Source: Cellulosilyticum lentocellum DSM 5427
Lineage (GTDB): Bacteria > Bacillota > Clostridia > Lachnospirales > Cellulosilyticaceae
Direction of reading: 5' to 3'
Assembly (NCBI RefSeq): GCF_000178835.2
Contig: NC_015275.1
Coordinates: 3,493,001-3,557,000 of the forward strand
DNA: 64,000 bases
The notes under the pieces are model-generated. The model was not told where the DNA came from. It worked only from the letters and a program-made list of their open reading frames with translations, and did no database searches. Made by a program: the position numbers and the translations under genes. This document shows, one piece after another, positions 43,874 through 52,911 of the stretch. The number at the start of each line of letters is the position of its first letter. Positions within the stretch are counted from its first letter, which is position 1.

Positions 43874-43886
43874 AAGGGTTACATCT
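43852..43886. terminator. Hairpin overlapping the end of the prenyltransferase-like gene
   Basis: Thirteen-base perfect arms AGATGTAACCCTT / AAGGGTTACATCT with the stop codon in the loop. No T tract on the plus strand; TTGTTTATTG on the minus strand. Lies between convergent genes. Confidence 0.5.
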
Positions 43887-43922
43887 ATAAACGCTTCTAA
43901 TATAAAATAATTCTACAATTTA

Positions 43923-45308
43923 TTATATCACTTGTTTTTCTGCCCATTTGCCGCTAAAGAATCTTGTGGAGAATATAATGCCTCTAATAGTCCAATCAGC
44001 AAACATACCAATCCATACTGCTATTGGCCCAAAGCCCCATACCTTACATAAATAGACACATAGTGCCACACGGCATAACCACATGGTTAGAGTAGATACA
44101 ATCATTGAAAACTTCACATCTCCTGCTGCTCTCATACCATAAGCAGGAATAAAAGATAATACCCATACAAAAGGTTTAACAATTGTTATAGCAATCATCA
44201 TTTCAAAACAAAGCTTTGCGCTTTCTGCTTCCATACCTGCTAGATAGGTAATAGGCTTTGTAATGGCCATGGCAAACAAGCAAGATAAAATAATAGCCAC
44301 TTCGGCATAGCCTGTCAACTTTACTATGTAATATTTTGCTTCTTCTTTTCTTCCTGCGCCCATACACTGCCCAACTATAGTCATTAACCCAATACCTATA
44401 CCAATTGCAGCTATTCCATTAACTGTTTCTAAAATATTGGTCATTGCTTGTGCTGCAATAGCAGCTGTACCTAGTGTAGACACGGTAGATTGAATAGCTA
44501 ATTTACCAAATTGAAACATACCATTTTCAATGCCCGCGGGCACACCAACAGATAAAATCATACCGATCAGTGGAAAATCAGGTCTTATTTTTAAATACTC
44601 ATTAAGTACAATAGGTTGCTTAGGTTTTCCTAGAAAATAAAATACGACCATACAACAAAATATCCTTGAAATCAGTGTAGATAGTGCAGCTCCCGCAACT
44701 CCCATATGGAAGCCAAATATTAAAATGATATTGCCTATAATATTAAGTAGATTTGAAACAACAGCTATTTTCATAGGAAATTTAGAGTTACCTCCGGCTC
44801 TATAAAAAGCAGAACCTGCATTAAACAAAGCTATAAACGGATATGATAATACTGTAATCAAAAAATAGACCTTAGCATCTGCCATAACCTCAGACTCGAC
44901 TTGTCCAAAAATAAAACTAAGAAGCCAGCTTCGACAACTAATTAAAAGAATGGTTAATGTAACCGAAATAACCACCATTGTTAACACAACTTGCCTCGCT
45001 GCCTTATTAGTTCTCCTTTCATCTCCTCTACCTAGAAACTGTGAACAAATAATGGTAGCACCAGTTGCCATAGCTGAAAAGACTTGAATCACTAAAACAT
45101 TAATAGAATCCACCAAAGAAACTGCCGATATAGCGGAACTCCCTACATTACTAACCATCATGGTATCAGCCATACCCATAAAAGAGTTTAAAAGCTGTTC
45201 TATAATAATAGGGAATAATAATACCCATAATGCCTTGTTACTAAATAGCTTATTATCGCTATCAATCTTTGAACTATCGTATAATCTGTTTTTTAATGCG
45301 CTAAACAT
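43923..45308 (-). CDS. MATE family efflux transporter
   Basis: 461 residues, twelve helices in two halves. LFPIIIEQLLNSFMGMADTMMVSNVGSSAISAVSLVDSI is typical of NorM/DinF-like MATE proteins, as is AGSAFYRAGGNSKFPM near mid-protein. Exports cationic drugs or metabolites with Na+ or H+. Single gene, convergent with the prenyltransferase-like gene. Confidence 0.94.
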   Translation of the reverse strand: MFSALKNRLYDSSKIDSDNKLFSNKALWVLLFPIIIEQLLNSFMGMADTMMVSNVGSSAISAVSLVDSINVLVIQVFSAMATGATIICSQFLGRGDERRTNKAARQVVLTMVVISVTLTILLISCRSWLLSFIFGQVESEVMADAKVYFLITVLSYPFIALFNAGSAFYRAGGNSKFPMKIAVVSNLLNIIGNIILIFGFHMGVAGAALSTLISRIFCCMVVFYFLGKPKQPIVLNEYLKIRPDFPLIGMILSVGVPAGIENGMFQFGKLAIQSTVSTLGTAAIAAQAMTNILETVNGIAAIGIGIGLMTIVGQCMGAGRKEEAKYYIVKLTGYAEVAIILSCLFAMAITKPITYLAGMEAESAKLCFEMMIAITIVKPFVWVLSFIPAYGMRAAGDVKFSMIVSTLTMWLCRVALCVYLCKVWGFGPIAVWIGMFADWTIRGIIFSTRFFSGKWAEKQVI

Positions 45309-45532
45309 CGAGATCCTTCTTCCGTCTTTTATTTATTGATTAATCTATATTTTTTATTAATTTTCATTCTAATATATCATACCTCCTAAGATAAGACAAT
45401 TTATTTAAATTTTATTAACTTTATACTCATTAATTGCTTTACTTTTTTCTCTCAATCAATTAATATTTCATCTTAGAATATTCTAACTTTAGTGTTTTAT
45501 ATATATAATAGCGGTATAGAAGTGAATATGAA

Positions 45533-45572
45533 AAGAAATCCTATGCCGATTATACACAGCATAGGATTTCTT
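45533..45572 (-). terminator. Terminator of the degV gene
   Basis: Arms AAGAAATCCTATGC / GCATAGGATTTCTT (14 bases, perfect), 12-base loop, 17 bases past the stop. Confidence 0.85.
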
Positions 45573-45588
45573 GCTTTATTAGTCCTTT

Positions 45589-46425
45589 TTATTTGGCTAT
45601 AAACGCCACACCTACTGCCCCTGGTCCTACATGTGTTCCCACTGTGCTTCCAATGCATACCGTGCGGTTATCATTAATATTATACTTTTCTTCAATCATT
45701 TCTTTCAGCGATTTAAGTGATGTTTCCGCCATAGAATGAGCAAACACTACGCAGTACTGAGTATCTATTTGATGTTCTTCTAAATAATGAGCAATAAACT
45801 TATACATTTTTTTCTGTCCACGTTCTTTTCCTAATACCTGAACAATACCGTCTTTTACTTGTACAATAGGCTTAATACCAAGTGCAGTTCCTACTACTGC
45901 ACTTGCCGCTGAAATTCTACCGCCCTTTTGTAAATACTTAAGTGTATCTACAATAGCAATTAGCTTTACTTTATTTTTGAGTAGTTCTATCTCTTCTACA
46001 ATCTCACTTGCACTTAATCCTTGATCTCTTAATTTAGAAGCTTCACCTACTAATAATGCTAAACCAAGTGTTACATTTTGAGAATCTATCAGATGAATTT
46101 TGTCTGTTTCTAGCATCTCTTTAGCAATCACTGCTGATTGATAAGTCCCGCTTAAATGAGAAGATAGTAAAATAGCAATGATTTCATCTCCTTGCTTTAA
46201 ATACTCTTCAAATGCATTTATAAACGTATCTGGATTAATCTGAGTCGTCGTTGGTAATTCTTTTTCTGTTTCTAACTTCTGATAAAATGCTTCAACTGAT
46301 AAATCAATACCATCTGTATAATGAGTTGTTCCAAATAAGACTTGTAATGGAATAACGGTAATGCCTAGTTTCTCCTGATCTGCTTTTGTTAAATCACATG
46401 TACTGTCTGTAATAATTCTAATCAT
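45589..46425 (-). CDS. DegV family fatty-acid-binding protein
   Basis: 278 residues: IRIITDSTCDLTKADQEKLGITVIPLQV at the start, TTTQINPDTFINAFEEYL, LLSSHLSGTYQSAVIAKEML and GGRISAASAVVG are standard DegV/FakB features. FakB-type proteins present fatty acids to a FakA kinase; no fakA is in this window. It is one of usually several copies in Clostridia. Confidence 0.93.
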   Translation of the reverse strand: MIRIITDSTCDLTKADQEKLGITVIPLQVLFGTTHYTDGIDLSVEAFYQKLETEKELPTTTQINPDTFINAFEEYLKQGDEIIAILLSSHLSGTYQSAVIAKEMLETDKIHLIDSQNVTLGLALLVGEASKLRDQGLSASEIVEEIELLKNKVKLIAIVDTLKYLQKGGRISAASAVVGTALGIKPIVQVKDGIVQVLGKERGQKKMYKFIAHYLEEHQIDTQYCVVFAHSMAETSLKSLKEMIEEKYNINDNRTVCIGSTVGTHVGPGAVGVAFIAK

Positions 46426-46662
46426 CTGAATGCCCTTCCCTCATGAATTCTTTCTTAATTATTAATCTATCTATTTTTACTTATCTTTATTCGTTTTATA
46501 TTTACTTTGACTTTCAAAGTTTTATTTATCATAACTTTTTTTAATATATTTGTCAACATAATACCATTTCCTGTAATTTATATTTTCAGCAGCAAATACT
46601 GTATTATACCAATATAATAATCCTGTGTTTTTATCTCTTTTTGTCTAGTCATGAGATAAAGC

Positions 46663-46691
46663 TTGAAGTCCCTTTTTTCAATTGCTATCAT
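46663..46691 (+). promoter_or_regulatory. Probable promoter of nagA
   Basis: TTGAAG, 17-base spacer, TATCAT, ending 37 bases before the start. The 302-base gap 46426-46727 holds otherwise only AT-rich DNA; no NagR/CRE site was convincing. Confidence 0.5.
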
Positions 46692-46727
46692 AGTTACAAG
46701 GTAAATACTATGATAAGGAGAATGATT

Positions 46728-47867
46728 ATGCTTATAAAAAATGGCCTTGTTTTTACTGATTCTTGCTTATTTGAAAAAAAGGATATACTCATTTCGAAGG
46801 ATAAAATCTCTAGACTTGAAGAATCACGCTCATTTCATTCCTCACTATCTTCTGACTCATATGATGCTTCAGACTGTTATATCATTCCAGGCTTAACTGA
46901 TATACACTTTCATGGTTGTATGGGATATGACTTTTGTGATGGCACAGATGAAGCGCTAGAAGCAATTACTACTTATGAATTAAGCCAAGGTATAACAACC
47001 ATTTGTCCTGCCACTATGACATTGCCAGAGGAAAGCCTACTTAAAATTTGCCAACATGCTGCTAACTATACACCAAAGACCCTCGGTGCAACCATATGCG
47101 GCATCAATCTAGAAGGTCCCTTCCTTTCTTATGCAAAAAAAGGAGCACAAAATCCATCTTACCTTCGTTGTCCAGATCAGGCTATGCTTTCTAGGTTATT
47201 AGAAGCCTCTAATCATTTAATTAAATTAGTAGCTATTGCCCCTGAAGAAGCCGGAGCCTATGAATGTATTAGTGCCTTTAAAAATCAAGTCTCTTTTTCT
47301 ATTGCTCATACCACCGCTGACTATGCTACTTCACTAAAAGCTTTTGAAGCTGGTGCTAATCATGTGACTCATCTTTATAATGCTATGCCAGCCTTTTCTC
47401 ATCGTGCTCCTGGTGTAATAGGGGCAGCTTTTGACACACCTCATTGTATGGTTGAACTTATTTGCGATGGTATTCATATCCACCCTTCTGTAGTTCGTTC
47501 GACCTTCAAACTCTTTGGTGATGACCGTGTTATATTAATTAGCGACAGTATGATGGCCTGTGGTATGCCTAGTGGCACTTATAGCTTAGGTGGGCAAGCT
47601 GTCACAGTAACTAAAAATTTAGCTACCCTTAAAGATGGTGCCATTGCAGGTAGTGCAACTCATTTAATGGACTGTTTGCGGATTGCCATTAGCATGGGAA
47701 TACCTATAGAAAGTGCTATTAAAGCAGCTACACTCAACCCAGCTCGTGCTATTGGTATTGAAAAAAACTATGGTAGTATCACTCCTGGTAAGATTGCTCA
47801 TCTTGTTATACTCAAAAAAGATCTCTCCATTAAAGATATTTTCTTTAGTGGTATTCTTTTAAAGTAA
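46728..47867 (+). CDS. nagA: N-acetylglucosamine-6-phosphate deacetylase
   Basis: 379 residues from the ATG with AAGGAG; 29 upstream in-frame codons lack a ribosome site. Amidohydrolase motifs: DIHFHGCMGYDF, NLEGPFLS (metal Glu), SIAHTTADY, HLYNAMPAFSHR, ELICDGIHIHP and LISDSMMACGMPSG (catalytic Asp). It converts GlcNAc-6-P to GlcN-6-P plus acetate in amino-sugar catabolism and cell-wall recycling. No nagB adjacent. Confidence 0.94.
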   Translation: MLIKNGLVFTDSCLFEKKDILISKDKISRLEESRSFHSSLSSDSYDASDCYIIPGLTDIHFHGCMGYDFCDGTDEALEAITTYELSQGITTICPATMTLPEESLLKICQHAANYTPKTLGATICGINLEGPFLSYAKKGAQNPSYLRCPDQAMLSRLLEASNHLIKLVAIAPEEAGAYECISAFKNQVSFSIAHTTADYATSLKAFEAGANHVTHLYNAMPAFSHRAPGVIGAAFDTPHCMVELICDGIHIHPSVVRSTFKLFGDDRVILISDSMMACGMPSGTYSLGGQAVTVTKNLATLKDGAIAGSATHLMDCLRIAISMGIPIESAIKAATLNPARAIGIEKNYGSITPGKIAHLVILKKDLSIKDIFFSGILLK

Positions 47868-47956
47868 TAGTTCTTTCAAAACCTTCTTATTTCTTAATTG
47901 CTTATGTAAGCTATCTTAAGCAAATTATAGGCTTAGGCCCATTTGATGTCTATCAA

Positions 47957-48003
47957 AAAGACCTATGAAACTAGTTGAAATCTCTAGCTTCATAGGTCTT
48001 TTA
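47957..48003 (+). terminator. Terminator of nagA
   Basis: Arms of about 17 bases (AAAGACCTATGAAACTAG / CTAGCTTCATAGGTCTTT, one bulge) ending in TTTTATT, 90 bases past the stop. Confidence 0.8.
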
Positions 48004-48055
48004 TTCGGTGGACTTTACAAGTATTAATGATGCGAAAGTCCCTTTTATTATAACC

Positions 48056-48274
48056 TTAAATTAAGTGGTATCTTTCAAGTAACTCCTCGATGATCGTTCC
48101 TTGGATTTTCTTTAAACTAGCTTTTTCTACAAGCCCTGCTAAAAATGGTAGCTTAATGTCTGTAAGTTTTTTGCCATCCATCCTTTTTGAAGTAGAATCT
48201 AATAACACACGTACATCATAGCAAGAACCAAATACTCTGGAACACCCATAATTTATACATTCTAGGTGATCTGT
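48056..48274 (-). pseudogene. Unidentified 72-codon open frame following the TetR stop, probable gene remnant
   Basis: The open frame begins right after the TAG of the TetR gene, in the same frame, and reads about 72 codons to a TAA: LECINYGCSRVFGSCYDVRV, then KRMDGKKLTDIKLPFLAGLV and KIQGTIIEELLERY. It looks protein-like (balanced residues, helical end) but has no ATG, and only a GTG without ribosome site mid-way. I do not recognise the family. It could be the 3' end of a deleted gene or a former extension. Confidence 0.45.
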
Positions 48275-48841
48275 CTAGATTTGATGGTCACTACGGTATT
48301 TTTCAAGGGATCTCGTAATATTGCCCTTCATCAAAATACTAAGCTGCTCAATAATATGCTCAGGATCTTCTTTCATACCACTACTAATCCATTCTAACAT
48401 CAAGCCCACAAAACCAAACTTATAAAAATGTGCTATAGCCTGCTTATCTTCTTCACGCACTTTCATTCCTACTGCTTTTTCTTCTACTACGCCAATCAAT
48501 AAGCCATAAGTGACATCATAAAGATAATGCTCTAATTGATCACGCCTTACAGAATGATAGGTATTCATAACTAGTTCCTTATTCTCTAATACATACTCAA
48601 AGATTTGCAAAAAGCCTTGCTGCCAAGTATTATACGTTTTTTTGCCATCAAGTGCCTTAGCTGCATCTGTAGCAAAAATCCATTCTACTAAATCATATAT
48701 ATCTTGAAAATGGTAGTAGAAGGTCTGTCTATTCACTTCACAGTCTTCTACAATATCTATCACTGTAATTTTATCTAATGTTTTTTGAGTTAACAGCTTT
48801 TTAAGTGATGCTGCTAATGCCTTTTTTGTTGTTTGTGCCAT
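48275..48841 (-). CDS. TetR-family regulator (TetR_C_8-like, DhaS type)
   Basis: 188 residues. HTH in TTKKALAASLKKLLTQKTLDKITVIDIV then VNRQTFYYHFQDIYDLVEWIF, the short, low-similarity TetR branch with a helical C-terminal domain of the DhaS type (HSVRRDQLEHYLYDVTYGLL). Its target is unknown; nagA is separated by terminators. The same reading frame stays open past its TAG stop (see 48056-48274). Confidence 0.88.
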   Translation of the reverse strand: MAQTTKKALAASLKKLLTQKTLDKITVIDIVEDCEVNRQTFYYHFQDIYDLVEWIFATDAAKALDGKKTYNTWQQGFLQIFEYVLENKELVMNTYHSVRRDQLEHYLYDVTYGLLIGVVEEKAVGMKVREEDKQAIAHFYKFGFVGLMLEWISSGMKEDPEHIIEQLSILMKGNITRSLEKYRSDHQI

Positions 48842-48976
48842 TAACTGTCCCCCTTCAAATGCTCTATAAATTCTTCCCTTTATTTCTTTAAAATATCAAA
48901 CTTATTATATCAAATCTCTCTATTAAAACCAACTTAATTGTACTTATAGCTTTCGTATAGGAAAGAACATATACCA

Positions 48977-49408
48977 CTAATTTTCTTCAGGACATTTGAA
49001 ATCATGTACCGCACCGGCAAGAGTAATACCCTTTTGTTTCAGATATGCTATGACTTCTTTAAAGGTATCGAGCCCTTCGCTTTTAACATAAATATACTCA
49101 TATGAAGGAATAGTCCATTTTACCCAACCCTCTGGCGCTTCAGCTGTATCATTCACCTCAATCCCTGCGAGATATAATCCTTTTGTGAAATTATCTTCCC
49201 AAGGTTTAAAGGAGTGTGTCACATCTGACATAGCTCCCCAAACGCCAAGAATATGTCCATTTTCGTCTGTTTTCGCTAGGCCCCCTACTTCATTAAAATG
49301 AGTATTAGCATCATCCCATAGTCTTTCAACAAATGCATCTCCATCCATTGTAGAACCCTCTTTTCCTATTACAGAAAAAGATTCTTTTGTACATGTTTTA
49401 ATCTCCAT
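48977..49408 (-). CDS. Stand-alone GyrI-like effector-binding protein
   Basis: 143 residues from the Met after GAGGAGG. MEIKTCTKESFSVIGKEGST, VWGAMSDVTHSFKPW, YLAGIEV and WTIPSYEYIYVKSEG outline the BmrR/GyrI effector-binding fold without a DNA-binding domain. Such proteins bind small hydrophobic ligands. Lies 50 bases past an AraC regulator that carries the same kind of domain, so the two may share a ligand. Confidence 0.85.
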   Translation of the reverse strand: MEIKTCTKESFSVIGKEGSTMDGDAFVERLWDDANTHFNEVGGLAKTDENGHILGVWGAMSDVTHSFKPWEDNFTKGLYLAGIEVNDTAEAPEGWVKWTIPSYEYIYVKSEGLDTFKEVIAYLKQKGITLAGAVHDFKCPEEN

Positions 49409-49458
49409 TTTATCCTCCTCTATATACAAGTCCACTATATTATTTAATAAATATAGAC

Positions 49459-50319
49459 TTATGGCATTTTGATAATTGGAATCCAAATCTCACTCTTATA
49501 ATCCTCAGCCATACAATCACCATTACTATAGCATTCTAATTCTGGTACTTCTGCATGCTCATAACCAGAGTTAGGAAGCCATTCTGAAAAAATTCTGCCC
49601 CATATATCTTGCATGGTATTAGGTAAAGGTCTTATAGGTCCAATGACTTCAAAAATAGCCCATGTAGAAGCTGGTATTGTCATTTCACACATCACTTCTG
49701 GACATGGTTTATCGGTGATAACACCTATCCAGTAATCAAAACCATCATTATACATGTCCCCGCACATACCTACAACTTCTCCTGATACTGATAAACTTTT
49801 GAGCTTTTCCATTTTTTCTTTAGGAAATTCATCCCACATTTTAGGTATTTCTTTTAATTGACCATTATCAATAGTTGAAAACCATTTTTTAACCCCTACG
49901 ACACGCATTGCTTCATTTTCTTGAATCTTATAATTCATAGCCGCCACTCCTTTAATGGATAATATAAAAGTAATGGGTGCATATGATTTTAGAAGTACAC
50001 CATTTTCTCTAGCCTTTGAAGGAGTCACTAGGTGTAAAGCCTTAAACGCCCTTGTAAAAGCATCAGAAGATTGATAACCATACTTTAAAGCAATCTCTAA
50101 TATACTTTGATCACTATTTTTAAGGTCAAAGGCTGCTAAAGTTAGTCTTCTTCTTCTAATGTACTCAGAAATAGAAACATCGGTAATAGACATAAACATT
50201 CGCTGCAAATACCACTGTGAACAGCCTGCTACTTTAGCTACTTCTGCGTAATCAATTTTCTCACCCAGATTTTTTTCAATATACTGTATGGCTTCATTCA
50301 TACTATCTAATAAATTCAT
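49459..50319 (-). CDS. AraC-family regulator with GyrI-like effector domain
   Basis: 286 residues. N-terminal double HTH: YIEKNLGEKIDYAEVAKVAG, CSQWYLQRMFMSITDVSISEYIRRRRLTLAAFDL and ILEIALKYGYQSSDAFTRAF. C-terminal GyrI/Rob-like domain from about 125 (RVVGVKKWFSTIDNG, YWIGVITDKPCPE, ASTWAIFEVIGP, ECYSNGDCMAEDYKSEIWIPI). Start chosen at the Met with AAGGTGATGG; 39 in-frame codons upstream have no site. Likely controls multidrug or ligand response genes. Confidence 0.92.
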   Translation of the reverse strand: MNLLDSMNEAIQYIEKNLGEKIDYAEVAKVAGCSQWYLQRMFMSITDVSISEYIRRRRLTLAAFDLKNSDQSILEIALKYGYQSSDAFTRAFKALHLVTPSKARENGVLLKSYAPITFILSIKGVAAMNYKIQENEAMRVVGVKKWFSTIDNGQLKEIPKMWDEFPKEKMEKLKSLSVSGEVVGMCGDMYNDGFDYWIGVITDKPCPEVMCEMTIPASTWAIFEVIGPIRPLPNTMQDIWGRIFSEWLPNSGYEHAEVPELECYSNGDCMAEDYKSEIWIPIIKMP

Positions 50320-50401
50320 ATAACCATCACCTTTATTAAAGTATAGTACAACTTTCTTAATTCTTCCCGACATTCTATGTAATATGCTGTAGGATAGCAC
50401 T

Positions 50402-51061
50402 TTAGCTTTCTTTTTTATGCATAAGTAAAATAACAATTCCTAGAAGTATTATCGAAAATAATACCGCCTTTAGTAAAAATAGTTTAGCTAAAATAGTTCC
50501 TATACAAGCTCCGATAATAAAGAATAAGATAATGCAAAAATACTGTAGGCTTTTAAATAAAGCTTTTTGATCCTTATTTTTTCTATAATAATAAAACAGC
50601 TCTGTGCCACTTCTTAAATTGCCTGTACACATAGTTGTTGCATAAGGACTCCCCTCTACTTTTCTAAAGCTTTCAACTTGCAGCGAACATACAAAAGCAA
50701 TAATTGCATTAGCCACCATATTTTGAGTATCTGGAATAAAAGCGACTATGAATAGCGTTATGCCTTCGATAAGTACAATAATCTGTCTCCAATGTACGCT
50801 CTCTTTAGTTTTATACTTATTTTTTATAACTTCTGCAACAATAATTCCTATGATAAATGCAAGAATAGGAATCAAATAAGTAAGTGCCTTTTTGATATTT
50901 CCTTCTGAAAGTGTTATCCCTAACAACACAATATTTCCAGTCTGTGCATTAGCAAAAACACCTCCTCTGGTTAAATAAGTATACACATCTAAAAAACCTC
51001 CTACCATTGCAAGCAAAGAACCAACTAGTAAAGTTTCTGACATTTGTTTAGTCTGTTTCAA
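50402..51061 (-). CDS. DUF1275 (YoaK-like) membrane protein, paralogue 2
   Basis: 219 residues, six helices; shares with paralogue 1 (18550) the blocks SLLAMVGGFLDVYTYLTRGGVFANAQTGN and SLQVESFRKVEGSPYATTMCTGNLRSG in equivalent places. The start is a TTG with AAAGGGG upstream; an internal ATG six codons later lacks a site. Function unknown. Lies about 80 bases upstream of the AraC gene, same strand. Confidence 0.87.
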   Translation of the reverse strand: MKQTKQMSETLLVGSLLAMVGGFLDVYTYLTRGGVFANAQTGNIVLLGITLSEGNIKKALTYLIPILAFIIGIIVAEVIKNKYKTKESVHWRQIIVLIEGITLFIVAFIPDTQNMVANAIIAFVCSLQVESFRKVEGSPYATTMCTGNLRSGTELFYYYRKNKDQKALFKSLQYFCIILFFIIGACIGTILAKLFLLKAVLFSIILLGIVILLMHKKES

Positions 51062-51184
51062 TTGACATTTCCCCTTTATTTCTTAACACTACTACACTTA
51101 TTCATTCTTAAAATTCGTAGATACAGCAAAATCCCAAGCCATCTTTGTAGTAATCTCTGGATGTCTTAGGATTCATAAAAGTAT

Positions 51185-51526
51185 TTAATATTTACTATAC
51201 TGCTTCACGACCTTAGTAATACAATCTAAAAATGCTTCTTCACCTAAAGTATTAATTTTAAATAATACTGCTTGGCTACCTCCTGCTGTAATTGCAGATA
51301 AAAAGGAACTCTCATTATTCCCCACTAACGTAATATTAAGGCTTACACGATTTCCACCTAGCATACTATATCTTTCGTATACTCTAACAGCACACCGGAT
51401 ATCATTAAGCACATAATCACTACTACCTTCTTTGGTGGCAGACATGCTACCTCCCATTATCTTCTTTTCTAATGCATCTAAAATTTTATTAAAATCACCC
51501 TGTAACTGACATTCTAATTGAGCCAT
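51185..51526 (-). CDS. Small DUF6054-like protein
   Basis: 113 residues from the Met after GGTGGGGG. AQLECQLQGDFNKILDALEKKIM, an alternating beta core (VRVYERYSMLGGNRVSLNITLVGNN) and SAITAGGSQAVLFKINTLGEEAFLDCI resemble DUF6054 family proteins of Firmicutes. Cytoplasmic, function unknown. About 120 bases before the DUF1275 gene on the same strand. Confidence 0.7.
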   Translation of the reverse strand: MAQLECQLQGDFNKILDALEKKIMGGSMSATKEGSSDYVLNDIRCAVRVYERYSMLGGNRVSLNITLVGNNESSFLSAITAGGSQAVLFKINTLGEEAFLDCITKVVKQYSKY

Positions 51527-51687
51527 AACCCCCACCTTATCTTGTCAAATTTTTATGATATCAAACAACTTAACTATTATTTAAAAATTTATCTTAGCGC
51601 CTCTTGCTCATAAGTTTATATTAATCATTTAAAAGTTTCAATATTTTTTTCATAATCCACTAATTCCGATAAATATCCTAAGCCATG

Positions 51688-52482
51688 TTATTTTCTATAT
51701 TGCTCTATCCACTCTATTGCAAAATCAACCAATTCTCTTTGCTTCATAAAACGTAACTGCGCATTTCCAAGACTAACTTTATTTACGGTCATTGTTTCTT
51801 CAAAAGCTTTTCCTATCTCTTCAAAATCTTCTCCATCTACATAAAGTGTTGAGTAAGTGACCCACTCTCTTTTGCCATTAACCATCATAGCACTACTATT
51901 TTCCTCCATGTGCTTTGATGGGTAGTTTGCCCTCACATCAGCTAAATGAAGCGAAGTATTTTTATCATATCCTGTTCCTAGTAAAAGAACATAACCATCT
52001 ATTTCATACAATTTTGCTAATGGGGATGTCTCACCAAAAATATCACTTAAGTCATGTTGGCTTACAAGATACTTGGCATTTTTTCCATAAGCAGCTACTG
52101 AGCGTGCTGGATGGTCACTTCTTAAAGTACCTGGCCACTTACGAAACATTTCTGCTACAGCCCCCATGGTATTAGTTGGCGTAATATCTTTATCATACGC
52201 TGGCCAATGTTCCCTTATTAAAGGCCACCATTTTTCAGGTTCCTCCCAATGTACACCATAGGATGGGTCTAAATTTTTCCAGCTTTGAGTAGGCATCATA
52301 ATGGTTCCTTCTTCTCCAACGCCCTCTAACAGTGCCTCTATAATTACTTGAGCACCTCCACATACATAACCAAAACTGCTCAAAGAGGTATGTACCATAA
52401 TACTCTGTCCTTTTTCGATACCTATACTTTGTAACCCTTCTAATAAATCTTGCTTTAAAATAATTGGTCTCTCATTCATCAT
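51688..52482 (-). CDS. Aminoglycoside N(3)-acetyltransferase family protein (YokD-like)
   Basis: 264 residues. VHTSLSSFGYVCGGAQVIIEAL, GTIMMPTQSWKNLDPS, HPARSVAAYG (catalytic His) and LLLGTGYDKNTSLHLADV are hallmarks of the AAC(3) antibiotic_NAT fold. Some members acetylate aminoglycosides, but many chromosomal relatives have no known resistance role, so this should be called family-level only. No mobile-element genes adjoin it, although an inverted-repeat element begins 158 bases upstream. Confidence 0.9.
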   Translation of the reverse strand: MMNERPIILKQDLLEGLQSIGIEKGQSIMVHTSLSSFGYVCGGAQVIIEALLEGVGEEGTIMMPTQSWKNLDPSYGVHWEEPEKWWPLIREHWPAYDKDITPTNTMGAVAEMFRKWPGTLRSDHPARSVAAYGKNAKYLVSQHDLSDIFGETSPLAKLYEIDGYVLLLGTGYDKNTSLHLADVRANYPSKHMEENSSAMMVNGKREWVTYSTLYVDGEDFEEIGKAFEETMTVNKVSLGNAQLRFMKQRELVDFAIEWIEQYRK

Positions 52483-52650
52483 ATAGCTCCTTCCTCTTTC
52501 TCTTTATTCATATTCAAAAATTCTATACTTATTTAGTGTTAAGATGAATATACATCTAGAGTTTTACATCTACAATAGGTTAAACGTGTAACCCCATATG
52601 AAATTAATAATCTCATTTTGTTTATTTTTTTGACTGTGCAAATAGAAGTT

Positions 52651-52911
52651 TGTCTCAGTGCTTATGAGGAATGACATTTGGGAGAAAATGAGGGAGAGGG
52701 CTACCTTCCAAAGTTCCGGGTCAAATTTTTTGAGGCACTAGGCTCACTTATTTGGATGAACGCACGAAAACTCCCCATGGTCAGACACTCGTGCTAAAAC
52801 CCATCCAAAACATTCGCCAAGTGCCTCTAAAAAATTCTCCCAAGTCACTCTTCCAGGTAGCCCTCTCCCTCATTTTTACAAACGTTTTTGAACTCATAAA
52901 CTTCTAGGACA
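52651..52911. ncRNA. Candidate structured RNA / cruciform, copy 1
   Basis: Nested helices: 52651-52658 with 52904-52911; 52660-52668 with 52893-52901; a perfect 22-bp helix 52685-52706 with 52855-52876; 52732-52739 (GAGGCACT) with 52820-52827; 52751-52758 (TTTGGATG) with 52802-52809; 52762-52767 with 52789-52794. Unpaired GTTCCGG (52713) and CTCCCAAGTCACT (52837) are identical in copy 2 although the helices differ. That is the pattern of conserved RNA structure. Transcription and strand are not known. Confidence 0.5.

Noticed and set aside
48275-48277. TAG of the TetR gene as a pyrrolysine codon.
   Set aside because: No pyl genes or methylamine methyltransferases are visible, other genes here end in TAG normally, and TetR proteins of this type end at about this length.
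51688-52482. Acquired aminoglycoside resistance gene.
   Set aside because: The family is clear, but codon use looks like its neighbours and no resistance cassette context is present; many chromosomal members have no resistance activity.
52483-52639. Possible small gene or leader upstream of the acetyltransferase gene.
   Set aside because: No frame with a ribosome site and no convincing riboswitch or hairpin was found in this AT-rich stretch.
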